Source: Planoprotostelium fungivorum
Taxonomy: Eukaryota > Evosea > Variosea > Cavosteliida > Cavosteliaceae
Length of the DNA stretch: 44,074 nt
Direction: 5' to 3'
Assembly: GCA_003024175.1 (NCBI GenBank)
Contig: MDYQ01000222.1
Span: forward strand, 1-44,074
Below, piece by piece: positions 1 through 11,500 of this stretch. Position numbers and translations under genes: made by a program. Under the pieces are notes generated by a model. The model was not told the DNA's origin, ran no database searches, and saw nothing but the letters and a program-made list of their open reading frames with translations. The first letter of the stretch is position 1. Each line of letters begins with the position of its first letter.

Positions 1-1002
1 GCTAATTCGGCTTCTTTGACTGCTTTCGGTTTCCTCCCTCGTTTACTCTAGAATCAGTTCAGAAGAGGCAACATTGCGGGAGTCAGATTTTACCTTCGGT
101 TTGATGGGTGTGTGGGTGGTGGTGGTCTGATCGGTGGTCCAGATGGTGCACCCGTAATACCTGATTCACCTAGACCAAGGCACATGTGAGGAGTTTACTC
201 TTTACACAATTGGAACATGGTCTATCGAGATCGCAGACCAATTTGTTCTTCTGCGATGTACATGTAAATGCAAAAGAAAAGACTGCATCTAATTGAGATC
301 TCGATAACTCACTGTGCATGAGAAGCAGGGTGCCTCTAATTTTCGTTTTTTAATCATTTCTCTGTGTGCCTCTGTTCGTGTTGATGAGGCGAGGTGTTCT
401 TCGCAACGCGGGAGAATTACGTAAACCGTGTGTGACACCAACGATATCCTGATTATCGTCTAATGTGTCCCATTGTGCAATCGTGGCGCGTGCGATGGAC
501 CATACTATAGAGCAGAGAAAACAAATAAATGAAAAGAGTACTAAGGAAACAAGACGGCAGAATGATCGATTTCTTGAAAGTTAGCATTACGTCAAAACAT
601 GAACAAAATCAGCTTTCTCGGTGGAGTACACCCCATAACCCCCCCGCATTGAAACGATGCCTGAGTTGAGCAAAGTGTAGATTACTCTCATGTACGCTAA
701 AAAATAGCGTACATTGACACTTATCTCTGTTATGAACGTCCGGACGAAAAAATGGAATATACCACCGTGTAGCCCATGTTTTTTTCTATCTGGGTGAAGT
801 CCTCTATGTCTATCTGTTTCGATCGAGAGGGTGTGCTCAACGGCGTTCCTTTTGTTTGTGAATCACACGACAGCCGCAGCCTCCAAGCTCGCGGAAACCA
901 CCATCCTGCGTATGTAAGACCTCTGCCCTACACATCCGACGCGCCTCCACCCGATGGATTCCACTCTTTCTTTTACTCTCCATCTACAACCCGCCCTTCC
1001 TT
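1..1002. other. No gene recognised; likely intergenic
   Basis: I see no convincing coding exon in this kilobase. Reading frames are short and match no family I know. A possible proline-rich minus-strand stretch around 90-170 is too weak to call. The end nearest 1003 should hold the 3' UTR of the minus-strand decarboxylase. The one clear structure is the hairpin at 690-714, listed separately. Confidence 0.5.
690..714. repeat. Perfect 10-bp inverted repeat with A5 loop
   Basis: ATGTACGCTA at 690-699 is followed by five A residues and then the exact reverse complement TAGCGTACAT at 705-714. A similar hairpin sharing the core AAAATAGCG lies near the far end of the window at 44011-44038. Function is unknown; it could be a repeat terminus or an RNA 3'-end structure. 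Confidence 0.6.
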
Positions 1003-1548
1003 TCACTTGCCCACCTTGACATCCTTCAAGTTCAACTCTCTCGCTCGGTCTCTCAGCTGTCTGATGGGCTGGCCCATCTGAATCTTCTGTCCAGATTGTA
1101 CCATGAAGTCATATTCCGGGCTCTCAAAGATCAAGACGATTGTGGAGCCCATGTGGAAGAAGCCAAGGCAGTCACCCTTCTTTGCGTTCACGTCGTCATA
1201 GTGACAATTGTAGTGCTTGTCTTTCAGTTTGGGGCGGACGTTCGTCTTGACGTCCTGATGGAGTGAGACGATGAACGTGACGATGATGATGGTGACAGTG
1301 GATGGAACGCGTCGTGAGATGGAGGACGGTGATGATGATCTCCACATCGTGATGTCCATGATGATGATGATGGTAAAAGACATAACACTCACGTCAAATT
1401 CCAATTTGATTGAACTGACGTTGGTTGCACCGACTGGTGTGTAAGAGAAGAATCCGTGGGGCCATTCTCCGGTAGGAACAACTCTCTCGTTCAATGCAAA
1501 GAGTCCCTGCACTCTTGACACTACGGCAGGGGCCAGCTCCTCATCGGC
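1003..1548 (-). pseudogene. PISD: Phosphatidylserine decarboxylase, C-terminal part only
   Basis: Two exons are clear on the minus strand: 1393-1548 and 1003-1254, separated by a 138-bp intron (GTGAGT donor, CATCAG acceptor). The product carries the family signatures NERVVPTGEW, HGFFSYTPVGATNVSSI and MGSTIVLIFESPEYDF. The last contains the G-S-T tripeptide where the proenzyme cuts itself and forms the pyruvoyl cofactor. The enzyme makes phosphatidylethanolamine from phosphatidylserine, normally in the mitochondrial inner membrane. About 130 residues are visible against roughly 400 in full enzymes. Upstream, a splice acceptor at 1549-1550 points to an earlier exon, but no ATG or family sequence follows before the plus-strand gene that starts at 1797. 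The N-terminal half, including the conserved His/Asp region, is therefore missing. This is a truncated copy, a pseudogene or an assembly join; the family call itself is firm. Confidence 0.75.
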
Positions 1549-1796
1549 CTGGCAGACAGTGGTTATGCGTCCAACAACGAGAAGGACGACAAGAAGGAAT
1601 ACAAGAGTGGAAAAGGCTTCAAGGAAGCTCACATCAAGAAATCCACAAGACAGCGAGGAAGAGTTGATAAACAGAATCGTCTAACGAAGTTTCATGAGCC
1701 ATGTCCATGTCATTTTCTCAACTGATTTTCGCGAAACGTCAAGATCATTTCAATGTCTTGAGATTGAACAAAGAAAGTCATGAAATACAAGAGAAG

Positions 1797-3516
1797 ATGC
1801 GAGCCATCCTCTCTCTTCTCGCTTTGTTCTGCCTGACCAGTGTCAAGTCTTTGAACGTCACCCTTCGAGACTACACTGTCACAGACGACAACAGCCTTCT
1901 GTGTGGAACTGATCTCAACAACAATTTGGTCGTCTTCTCGGCCACAAACGATCTGATCGTTCAGAACCTCACGGCTGATTCTTCTTCGTCCATCATCTCG
2001 GGAGATGGGCAGTGGATTGTTGTCATTCAAAATGAGACCATCAACTTCTACATCCGTCAAGCACAACGATGGACCCTCTTCGTAAGCTCTCCATTTCGAC
2101 CTCTTCTAATCGTACTTTAGACTTCTACACCTTTACTCTTCAATCATAGGTCCCTCTCCTCTATCTTCTTTGACAAGACCGGCTCTCGTCTGGTCTTGGT
2201 TACTGGTGAAGAGACGTATTTCTATTCCAAGTCTTCTACATCGAAAGACTACACCCTTTGGTCACAGAGGACAATAGACAGACAAGCCTCCAGTTTCAAT
2301 GGAGACCTCAGCACTGCATTCGAGTTGATAAACTCTTCTCTCTTCGTATCCACGGTTGATTGGGCCAACCAGAAGATGATCGAGTCGGTGGGCACCGCAT
2401 TTATGGAAATGTCTCATCTTCTTCAGACAGAAATCGGCGAGTCAAAGCAGGGAGGGGAATTTCTGGCCGTCAATTCAGCTGGAACCGCATTCACCTTTGC
2501 AGACCATCAGAGCCATCTCTACAGAAAGATGTGAGAGGAGATGTCCACTCCATTCTCATCCTCTTGCAGTTCAAACGGTTGGACCAGACAAAACATAGGA
2601 GATACTCTCGACGTCTATGGTTTCTCCGGTGACGATCAGTTCCTCTTCCGTCTTTCATCTGGACGACAACTATCTAGATATCTCGTCGGTGACTTGACAA
2701 GAGCTTATCTACCCCAGCAAGTGTGAGTGCTCATCACCTTCCTCTCTAAATCTTTTCAGTTTGCCATCGAACATTCCCAACCGTCATGGTCCTTGGCACG
2801 TCCATTCCAATTATGACGGAAGTCAAGTCATCTACGACCACATCGGAGTGGTAGACGAAGACGATGGAATCAGCCCCACACAGCTCACCATCCCATTCAC
2901 GCTCCACCAGGCTGGAGAGATCTGCCTGAACGACACTTGGTGCCAGTCTGATCTCAAATGTGGTCCCGGTCACTACTGCCACCAACTCAACCGCAGGGCT
3001 CAGCCAGACACGTACACTGCGTTATTCAAGGAATATCTGTGGGGTGAATACCGCGATGGTGAGGAAGATCTCACCTTCATGTGTTGATGAAGATCAGTGC
3101 AGTTAAATTTCGAGAGTCCAGCTCAGGTGACCTGCAACGTCGCAGGCTCGAATCCCATCGGAGTGCAAGGGTCAGTGTCCAACGTGTACAACAACACGAG
3201 AGTGCAAGTGGTGTATCACAACTCGACTGGCCTCTCTCGAGTCGTGGAGGCGGGGTACCTCAAAGCCGCCGCGAATTTCGTTCACGTGGAGCCGCTGCAG
3301 ACGGAGAGCAGGACGATTGAGTTCTGGCTGAGCTGCGTGTGCGTCGATGACTACGTGTCATCTGTTTCGCCCACGAAATTGAGTCTCGAGTTACCTGCGG
3401 CCACAAGCAGCACCTCAAGTGACATCCATACCGCACCGCCTACCCATTCAGAAAGTTCAGCCGCCGTCATCGGTATCACAACAACACTGGTCGTCTGTCT
3501 GTCTATGATGATGTGA
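1797..3516 (+). CDS. Secreted, probably membrane-tethered protein of unknown function
   Basis: Five exons: 1797-2081, 2121-2530, 2588-2722, 2760-3058 and 3098-3516, joined by introns of 37-57 bp. The start at 1797 is chosen because it opens a clean signal peptide (MRAILSLLALFCLTSVKS); an in-frame ATG at 1701 would add a polar leader. The mature part is rich in N-glycosylation sequons and has a cysteine cluster CLNDTWCQSDLKCGPGHYC in exon 4. The last about 45 residues are Ser/Thr-rich and end in a short hydrophobic tail (AAVIGITTTLVVCLSMMM), as in GPI-anchored or tail-anchored surface proteins. The alternating strand-like pattern of the first 300 residues could be a beta-propeller, but I cannot assign a family. 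PIG-Q, encoded in this window, acts in making GPI anchors of the kind this tail might receive. Confidence 0.75.
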
Positions 3517-3536
3517 GAGTGCAGGATCTTCAGTAG

Positions 3537-3542
3537 AATAAA
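3537..3542 (+). terminator. Polyadenylation signal AATAAA
   Basis: AATAAA lies 20 bp after the stop codon of the secreted protein gene, at the expected distance for a 3'-end processing signal. Confidence 0.5.
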
Positions 3543-3685
3543 AGAGCACTGTATACAATGAGTCTCATCTTCAGACTGATCTCTATTTCAACAACTTGAA
3601 CATGTCTGCACCAACAAAGTTGGTGAACTCATCATTCTATTCACACGTGCGCGATCTGTAAAACATAAAACCAACGTAGCTAATT

Positions 3686-6600
3686 TTATTGTATCACTCC
3701 GTAAGCCTCATAGCTTCGAGCATCTTCTCCATCATTCCTCGACTTTTCTCCCCTCTTGGTGGAGACAGATGACGCTTGTCTTCGCATTCTCAGCTTCTTT
3801 GCGATGTCGAGGAATCTTGGTCTGTCCTCTGTTTGTGTGCAGTCAAGCACTAGAGCTTTCACTCCTGTGTCCCAACTTTTAGTCATCATGACGGAGGATT
3901 CTCTTGCCGCCAGGTAACGTCCTGTCTACAAGCGTGCTGAGCAGATTTGTAAAAATATTTGGTTTCACCTTCTCAGATATGTCTTCTTGTTCGACCATCG
4001 ACCACAAAAGCAGTCCATAGCTGTACACGTCTGATGCTTTCTTGTACACTCCTTCTCTCCCTACCTCTGGCGCCTCGCTCTCTGTCAGCTCTCTTCTCGT
4101 CTCTGCTGTCACTCACTGTGTGCGGTCCCATCTGTCGCTGCTCTGCTCTGTCGCCTTCTGTGACAGCGTGACGCATGTTGGCTATCTTGGCTGTCACTTC
4201 TCCGCCGATCGCATTCAGGTACACCTGCATTTCGATTCAAAACTGTGATTCTCCGTCGTGGACTCACACTGTTGGCTGTGAGATGAGTGTGCACGAGACC
4301 TTGTTCATGGATGTACGTCATTCCCTTGGCCACATCTTCTCCTCTATTATCCTTTCAGTATCTGTGATGAGCCTCCTTTTCTCTCACATTTTCAATAGAA
4401 CATGTAAATCTGGCGTCTCTCTTCTGCCATATTCTCGCAGCGTTCCAGCGTTCATCCACTCTGTCACGATGTACCCTTCTGTTCTCTCTCTCAGTCTCTT
4501 CTCTTCTCTCTATCACGTCATCACACCTGCACTGTCTTGTCCCAGATACATCACTATCATCGGATGGTGCTGTCTCTGTCTCTGTCTCAGCTTCTATGTC
4601 CTCCTTCCTCTCTCTTCTCTCTCACCTGCAACATGGCAGCCTCTCTCGTCAGCTCTGCCTTGCCCCTTGCATTGACTGCCTTCATCACACACACTGCAGT
4701 CACGCCGTCACACTCTGCCTTCCATGTCTCTATGCCTTCTTCTTCTCTTTCCTTTCCTTCCATCTTCACTCTTCCTTTCATCTCTTCGCCTCCTGCAGAT
4801 AAATCGAACATAGTTTCACTCTTGGTCTGTTATACTGTCAGGCTTGTTTCTACATATTATCTCTTACCCCTCGTCTCTTCTGAATGATGAAGAGTAGAAT
4901 GATCGCGGATAGAATGACAATAGAGCCACCCGCAGCACAGCAGATGATGATGATCAGTGTCCTCGTTTGTATCCCTCCTTCATTTGCGAGTATGGCTCTG
5001 GTGTTGGCTGTTATCAGCCCAATCGAGAAGTTTGTGAGATGATTGCACTGACACACTGCTAGACGTGCCTCATCTAGGTAGAGATCACACCCTTCACGTG
5101 ACCATATCTTGTCCGCTTCTTTCCACCACTGACACACAGCTGTTCGATCTATCAGTCGTTGTCACAGAGAGTATCTGGATTCACTTTGGTTGGATAATGA
5201 AATATCATCGATATATCCCATAGTGATGTTGATCTTCTCTGTCACTCCTCCTATCTCTATTTCTCTTCCATTGCCATCGTACACTTGCACTCCTATCACT
5301 CTGCCTCTTCTGTTTCTTTGTTAACGTTCTAATTCACAGATATGTATACCCACATAGACTGATCATAGATGGACAGTAGGGGAGTCGAATCTACGGAAGA
5401 GAGTGCTACAGACACTATCTCTCTCAGTCTCTCTCTTTCGCTCATTCCTCTCACCTTGACCATATCCTGTCACTGTCGACACAGGAAGGCTGACAGAGCT
5501 GTTCTGACCCTCGATTATGTTCTCTATCACTGCTGAGACGTTCACACTCAGATTGTACGTCTGCAGGCTGATTGATGCAGAATTGGATGTATAGGTGAAC
5601 GTCTTAGTCGTACGTAACAGCGCTGTCATCACAACCGCTATCACTTCTACGTTCTACATTCATAGGTAAGTCATCCGCATGATATCCATATGAATCTTCA
5701 GGTTGCTCACTTGGTTGGACGAAGAATATCTCTTCAGTATCGACTGCAGCCTCATTCAATCATCATCGATCTTTCCATTCTCACCTGTGCATCATACGAT
5801 GAGATCAACGTCCTTTCATCGTGCAATAGCTCCAACGAACATGTCGTATATTGGGGTATAGAGCATGATGAATGATTGAGAGAGGTGAAACATGAGAGTG
5901 GATTGTCTAGGACAGAGCAAGCAGATGAGAAACCGCTGAGGCCATTCTCATCGATAAGAGTGAATGAGTTGCTGGATAGGTCGATGGATGTGAGAGAGGG
6001 GAAGTTCAGAGCGTTCAGGAAGGAAGGAATGGAGCCGGATAAATCATTGTCGCTGTCGCACCATCAGTACACTTCAACTAACGGTAGATGGAAGGTGAAC
6101 AGAAGATGATGATGAGCACGACATGTCGATTTCATCATGAGACATGATGAAGATTGTGTCATGATGAAAGGTGTTATCATGATGGTGCCGTCACGATGAT
6201 GATGAGATATCACGACCATGAGTATGATGAGATGAAGAGGAGATCACCTTAGATCTAATGTCTGCAGTCGATTGAGACGAACGAAAGAATTCGGAATCGA
6301 CCCTGTGATATTACATCCCTGCCGTCTTTCAGTCCCACGATGCAAATCCGAATGGATAACAACTCACACTGGCACGGATGTAAGTCAGCTGACTGAGAGA
6401 TTCGATGAACGATGGTATCTCCCTCTTCTCTTGATTTGAAGGCCGAAATGCCTTGCGCAGATTTAGATCCCTCAGGTTGACCATCATCTGTAGGAAAGAT
6501 AGATCTCCAGAGAGGGAGTTGAGGGACAGATCCAACAACTGAACATTCGAAGTCTGGCTGATCTGTCCTATGGTGCCGTTGAACCGGTTACGATTCAAGA

Positions 6601-7693
6601 TGAGCTGGACGAGATTCTTCATCCCAAAGAGCATCGGTAGATCTGAAGTGGGGACGAGGTTGGTTCCAAGATCGATGTACGTACAATTCTGCAGTGAAGT
6701 CCCGAAATTGCTCGGCAGCGAGCTGATCTGATTTCCATCCAGGTAGAACTGTTGCAGGTTCGTCAGACGCTGAGCGAGCCAAGAGGGGATGGTGGTGATG
6801 CCCATATCTATCCTCATCAGCTCAGTCGAGAGATGAGGCACCCACTTCGAAGGGATAGAGAGTAGAGATTAGAAGGGCCGGAGAAGAATGGTGGAACGGA
6901 TGGAAAGGTCATCTGAGTGTTCCCCACGTCCACATCGGTCATAGATGAATTGAATAGGGAGGCTGGCATCTCACCGCTCAATGGATTCCAACCCTTCCGA
7001 TCGTGAGCGGATGAGATGGATGAGATGAGATCTCACCACGCGAAACCATTGGATGGCAGAGCATTTATTAATGAACGAGATGTTACCAGTGAACCTATAT
7101 ATCCGTCATCTACTCTTTCTTCTGACGTTCACTCACTGATTGTACTGTATGTTGATCTTGCTCGGTTGAACCTGATCGCACCAGTAAGAGGGGACATCAC
7201 CCGTGAAGCCATTATTTGACAGATCGATCACAGTGAGATTACGAATGGTGCTGAGATCTGGCACAGCCGAATCGATCTGATTGCCCGTTATCGTCAGTTG
7301 TTGTAGACGAGTCAGGAAACGAAGAGAAGCGGGCAAAGGTCCTTTGACAGAGTTCATGATGGTCAAGGAGGTCAGATTGGTCAAGAGACCTGCAGAAATG
7401 AGGTCGACACGGGAGAGACAGAACACACCGATGTCAGAAGAGAGGTTGCCATTGAGCCCTTGCAGAGCCAGAGATGTGACTGTTGTGTTGCTGACATCGC
7501 AGTTTATGGAAAGATATCCCTTCGGATCGATGAAGGTGCAGGGCTGCAGACGATCAGATGAATAGACGGAGATGAGAGGAAGGCGACTTACCTGTGAGAT
7601 CAGAGCAGCCTCAGAAGGGCCTCCACCAGCTATTCTGAGATTGTTTAAGTGAGCACCTATGTTTCTTGAATATACCAGGGATAAATCGATAGC
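3686..7693 (-). CDS. Receptor: LRR, GAIN/GPS, TM, pseudokinase (copy A)
   Basis: Many small exons read from about 7693 down to the stop at 3686. Order: a plant-type LRR cap (PCTFIDPKGYLSINCD); about ten LRRs, for example LTVIDLSNNGFTGDVPS and SDNDLSGSIPSFL; a GAIN-like region (TALLRTTKTFTYTS, EKINITMGYIDDIS); a GPS motif CQWW..W..GCDL...VCQCNHLTNFS at about 5020-5135; one membrane helix (LIIIICCAAGGSIVIL) and basic stop-transfer KRRG; then a kinase-like domain with the beta-3 lysine (VCVMKAV), TEWMNAG, YIHEQGLVHTHLTANS and APEVGREGVYKKASDVYSYG. HRD is replaced by HTH and DFG by ANM, so phosphotransfer is unlikely. The GPS normally cuts itself between His-Leu and Thr, leaving the ectodomain bound non-covalently. 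I found no signal peptide; the first visible exon starts inside an LRR-like segment after an acceptor, so the 5' end is unresolved or lost. One LRR join near 6845-6870 is also unclear. Confidence 0.75.
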
Positions 7694-7729
7694 GATCTAT
7701 CGTATACTAGACGATTTATCAACTCCAAA

Positions 7730-8170
7730 AGCGGCTGGGCCAGTGGTCTTCAAAACGGCCACTTTGAGGGAATGTGTCGACGTTAACGAGACTCAAACTG
7801 CCTACAGGAAACGCATAGAATGCTGAAGAGATAAAGGTAAGACTCTGATGATGGATGTCTCGCATCATCAACCTCGTGGGTATCTGCAGTGAGGAGGTGT
7901 ACGTAATATAATAAATAAGGTGATTAATTTCATTCACTGTCGCACATCCGGACTCCGGTTGTCAAGGGCGGGTTGGATCACTTTACAAAACGCTTAAGTG
8001 GTTGTGGAGGGCTGGATCCATCCCTTCCTCGACTGTAGATTAGATCCACTGCCATCGAATCTGTACATCTGGTCAGTCCATTTTTGTCGATGGAAGTGAA
8101 GGAGATGAAAATTGAGCAAGTTGAGAAAAGAAGGAATCGATCCACTGAGAGCATTAACACTATATGGGTT
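7730..8170 (-). pseudogene. Decayed LRR exons of a receptor copy
   Basis: On the minus strand around 8085-8165 one frame reads NALSGSIPSFLNLLNF, closely matching NDLSGSIPSFLNALNF in copy A at about 6000-6050. The similarity continues in another frame (FTSIDKNGL against SLTSIDLSSNSFTLIDENGL), so the reading frame is broken. A second piece near 7735-7810 (GSLSLVNVDTFPQ) resembles GSLDVLATRFPK of copy B. The pieces are not in the normal domain order with copy A's N-terminus. They look like remnants of a third copy or of a rearranged 5' end. Confidence 0.5.
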
Positions 8171-8515
8171 CGGAGACGATACACTACAAAATCGGGTGAA
8201 AGCGAACAAAACGGATTTAGCCTGCGGAACGTGTTTTCTTCCAATTCTATGACAGTTCGCCACATCGTGTCCATTAGGCCCGGGTGTGACCACTTTTCGC
8301 TGGGCTGTGTAATGACTTCCGCCGTGGTTAATCTCATATTTGATTTATTGAGTAATGGAGCTCACGATATGGCTCGGTGGGGTGTTTCATTTGCCCGTGT
8401 GTGAATCAATCATTTGTCGTGACATGCACAGTTCCAACACGCGTGTGACGTTCAGGTTGTTAGGCGTTTCAGACGCGATAATCATCAGAACACAAACAAC
8501 AGTTGGCGATTCGAG

Positions 8516-11500
8516 ATGCCACACACAAGACTCGCTCTGTGTCTTCTCTGTTTTCTCTTTTGCGCATTTGCACAAGGGACATCTACGCTGGATGTCCTCA
8601 GAAGGATCTGGATTGATGCAAATGGCCCCCTCATTCCTGCAAACATCACCAATGTGAGTGAGGTCTCTGTTCGATCAACTCATTTGAAAAGCCGTGTTCG
8701 ATGCCAAGCACGTGGGTAGGATGGAGATGCGATGCAACGTCAAGTATCGTCACTTCTATTTCACTCAGTACGGAAAGGGCATACAATGGAACCCTCTCTC
8801 CTCTCATCGGTACCTTTTCCCTCTTTTCAATCTGATGCATTTCAGTCTCCTTAACTAATCTCACTTCTCTTTCGATCGGATCTTGGTCTTTCATAACTCC
8901 GCTGGGTGGAGTTAACTTGACTGTGTTGGGTCAGATGGCTCGACTGAATACTCTAACCCTGAATGGCGTCAATCGGGTGATCGGCTCGGTCTCCGACTTG
9001 ACCTCACAGAACCTGAGTAATTTGAATTTGATTCGGTGTAACTTAAGTGGCACCTTTCCGGCCACAGTCTGTAACCTGAGGAATCTGAAGACCCTCAACT
9101 TACAATCTAACCGGTGGGTTTATAGAATCAAACGAAAATTGAACCCGATACAGATTGAATGGGACACTGGATATCGCCCGAAATTGCTCTCTTTGGAATA
9201 CTAACATCAATCTGGTGAGGAGAACGGCGTGTGCTTCTACTGCGATGGATTTTGTGATCGTGACATCGTCAACAGGGGTACAATCAATTCACGGGGGAGA
9301 TACCTTCATTCCTCTTCAGCTCTTCCTTCAAAACCGTCGATCTAAGTAGCAATAAGGGCCTGACGCTCTCTCCTCCCTTTTCTTTCCCTCTGGCATACAA
9401 CCTGACCTCCCTCACTCTCAACAGTGAGCCATCCTTCTATCGCGTGCTAGGTTGAGACGTGACAGGTTTCAACTGGAAGAATCTGAGTGTGACATTCTTC
9501 ACACGGCTACCCAATCTCACATCCCTCTCCATAGATAGCACCTCCCTGCCCTTGTCGGATTACCTCAGCGTGTTGACGAACATCAAGAGTCTCTCTTTTC
9601 AGAAGAATTCCCTCACTACATTGCCATCGATGGTGAACTTGAATCTCTCTATCTTGAACATCAATGGCAACAATTTCAATGCGACCTTACAAGATTTTGT
9701 CGGGTTATTACCCGCATCGCTGACACAGTTATTCATGGATGGTTATCGAGGTGAGAGGAGTGAAGAGGAAAGAGACAAATGTGTACAGGTGTCGGTAGTC
9801 TGGATGTTTTGGCGACTCGTTTCCCCAAGTTGAAGATTTTATCAGCCAATGCGTTTCCATCTTCAAAGAACAACCAGACTTTACCCTCTTCGTTCGACAA
9901 TCTTGGTCTGACTTCGCTTAGTCTCTCGGTGAGATAAATCGGTTCTTGAATGTCAATTGATCGAATACAGAATTGGAATCTTGTGGGAACCATTCCTAGC
10001 ACTTGGTCGAACCTTCGCAACCTCACTCAATTAGATTTAAGGTATGTTCGCTTACGATAAATGAATGACAGAGATGTCAGTAACAACAATCTGACGGGTG
10101 CCATACCTTCTTTCTTCGGTGTCTCAACCATGGGCCAACTCACTTCTCTGAATCTACAGAATAACAATTTTACCTCGGTGGAGGATGGAGCCATCATCGG
10201 GCTGAAGTTGGCCACATGTAATATCACGCAGAATCGTCTGCCCTGCTATTCCAATTTCATTCTCAGAGATACTTGTCTCGTCAATCAGACCCTTTGTGAG
10301 GCAAGAGAGATCATCTCTACGTTGTACGGAAACGTATCGATATCCAGTTCAGACGGAAAGGTGGGACGAGAATGACCGATTATTACTGAGACACGAACAG
10401 AACATTCTCAGCACGTATTCTTCATCGAACGAGGTGGGATGAAGCGATGGACCACGACTGAATGATACTAGATTGTACAAGTCATATCAGCCGTGGTGAC
10501 GGCCCTCTTGCGAACGACATCGACGTTCACGTATTCTACCGTGAATCTAACCGTGGATCTGCAAACCTACGATGGAAAGAGTGCTGCTCTAGTCAATGCG
10601 AACCGTAATTTTTCTGTCGACATTCCTTCGTCGGCTGTTTCATATCAGAAAGGTGAATCGATTTGATTTAAATATGTTCACGGTGAATAGCATCCGTCTG
10701 CCTTTCTTCTGTCGTATCTACGTCCTCACTATCCATCTACAACGAGTCAATGTGAGTCGAAAAGAATCATAGCTTCATCCAAATTAATGAAAATTATACA
10801 GAAGAGGCAGATTAATAGGAGCGCAAGTGTACGATGAGAAGGGAAGAGAGGTAGAGATACAAGGAGTGACAGAGAAGATCAACATCACTATGGGCTACAT
10901 CGATGATATTCCATCCAATCAAAGTAAGTAGAACACAGTCGATTTTTGCCACAGCAGAGACTGAGAGAGAACAGAGGCAGTGTGTCAGTGGTGGAACGAA
11001 GGACAGAGAATATGGTCATGTGACGGGTGTGATCTACACATAGATGAGGTACGTCTGGCAGTGTGTCAGTGTACCCATCTCACAAACTTTTCTATCGCCG
11101 TGGTTGCCACTTCACCGAGCGGAACGAGTACAAGAACAGCGATCATCATCGCTGTATGCTGTGCCGTGGGTGGACTATTTCTGATCTCTCTGGCTTCTGT
11201 TCTCATCTACAGAGCTTACGCTCGACGAAAGGTGAGAAAGAGAAGAAAGAGGGAATACTAAAGAGGGAAACAGTACAGAGCGATGGAAGATATCGGAATG
11301 GGATCGATAGTGACAGGAGTGCAGTATGAAGAGAAGATAGCAGAGAGCAAAGAGAGCCAAGTGTGGAAGGGAACGCACAGAGAGACGACAGCAGTGGCAG
11401 TGAAGAAGATGAAGAGGATGGAAGCGAAGAGATTCGGAGAAGAATGTCAGCTGATGAAGGTGAAAGGACGAACCAAAATACGCCACCGATATCATAACGA

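Noticed and set aside
1542-1632. Hydrophobic leader before the PSD fragment as a signal peptide
   Set aside because: It begins with GTG and lies between a GTGAGC donor and a CTGCCAG acceptor, so it reads better as an intron; no ATG is in frame.
4175-4887. Plus-strand hydrophobic frames that look like membrane proteins
   Set aside because: They are antisense to kinase and membrane exons of receptor copy A; C/T richness alone makes them look hydrophobic.
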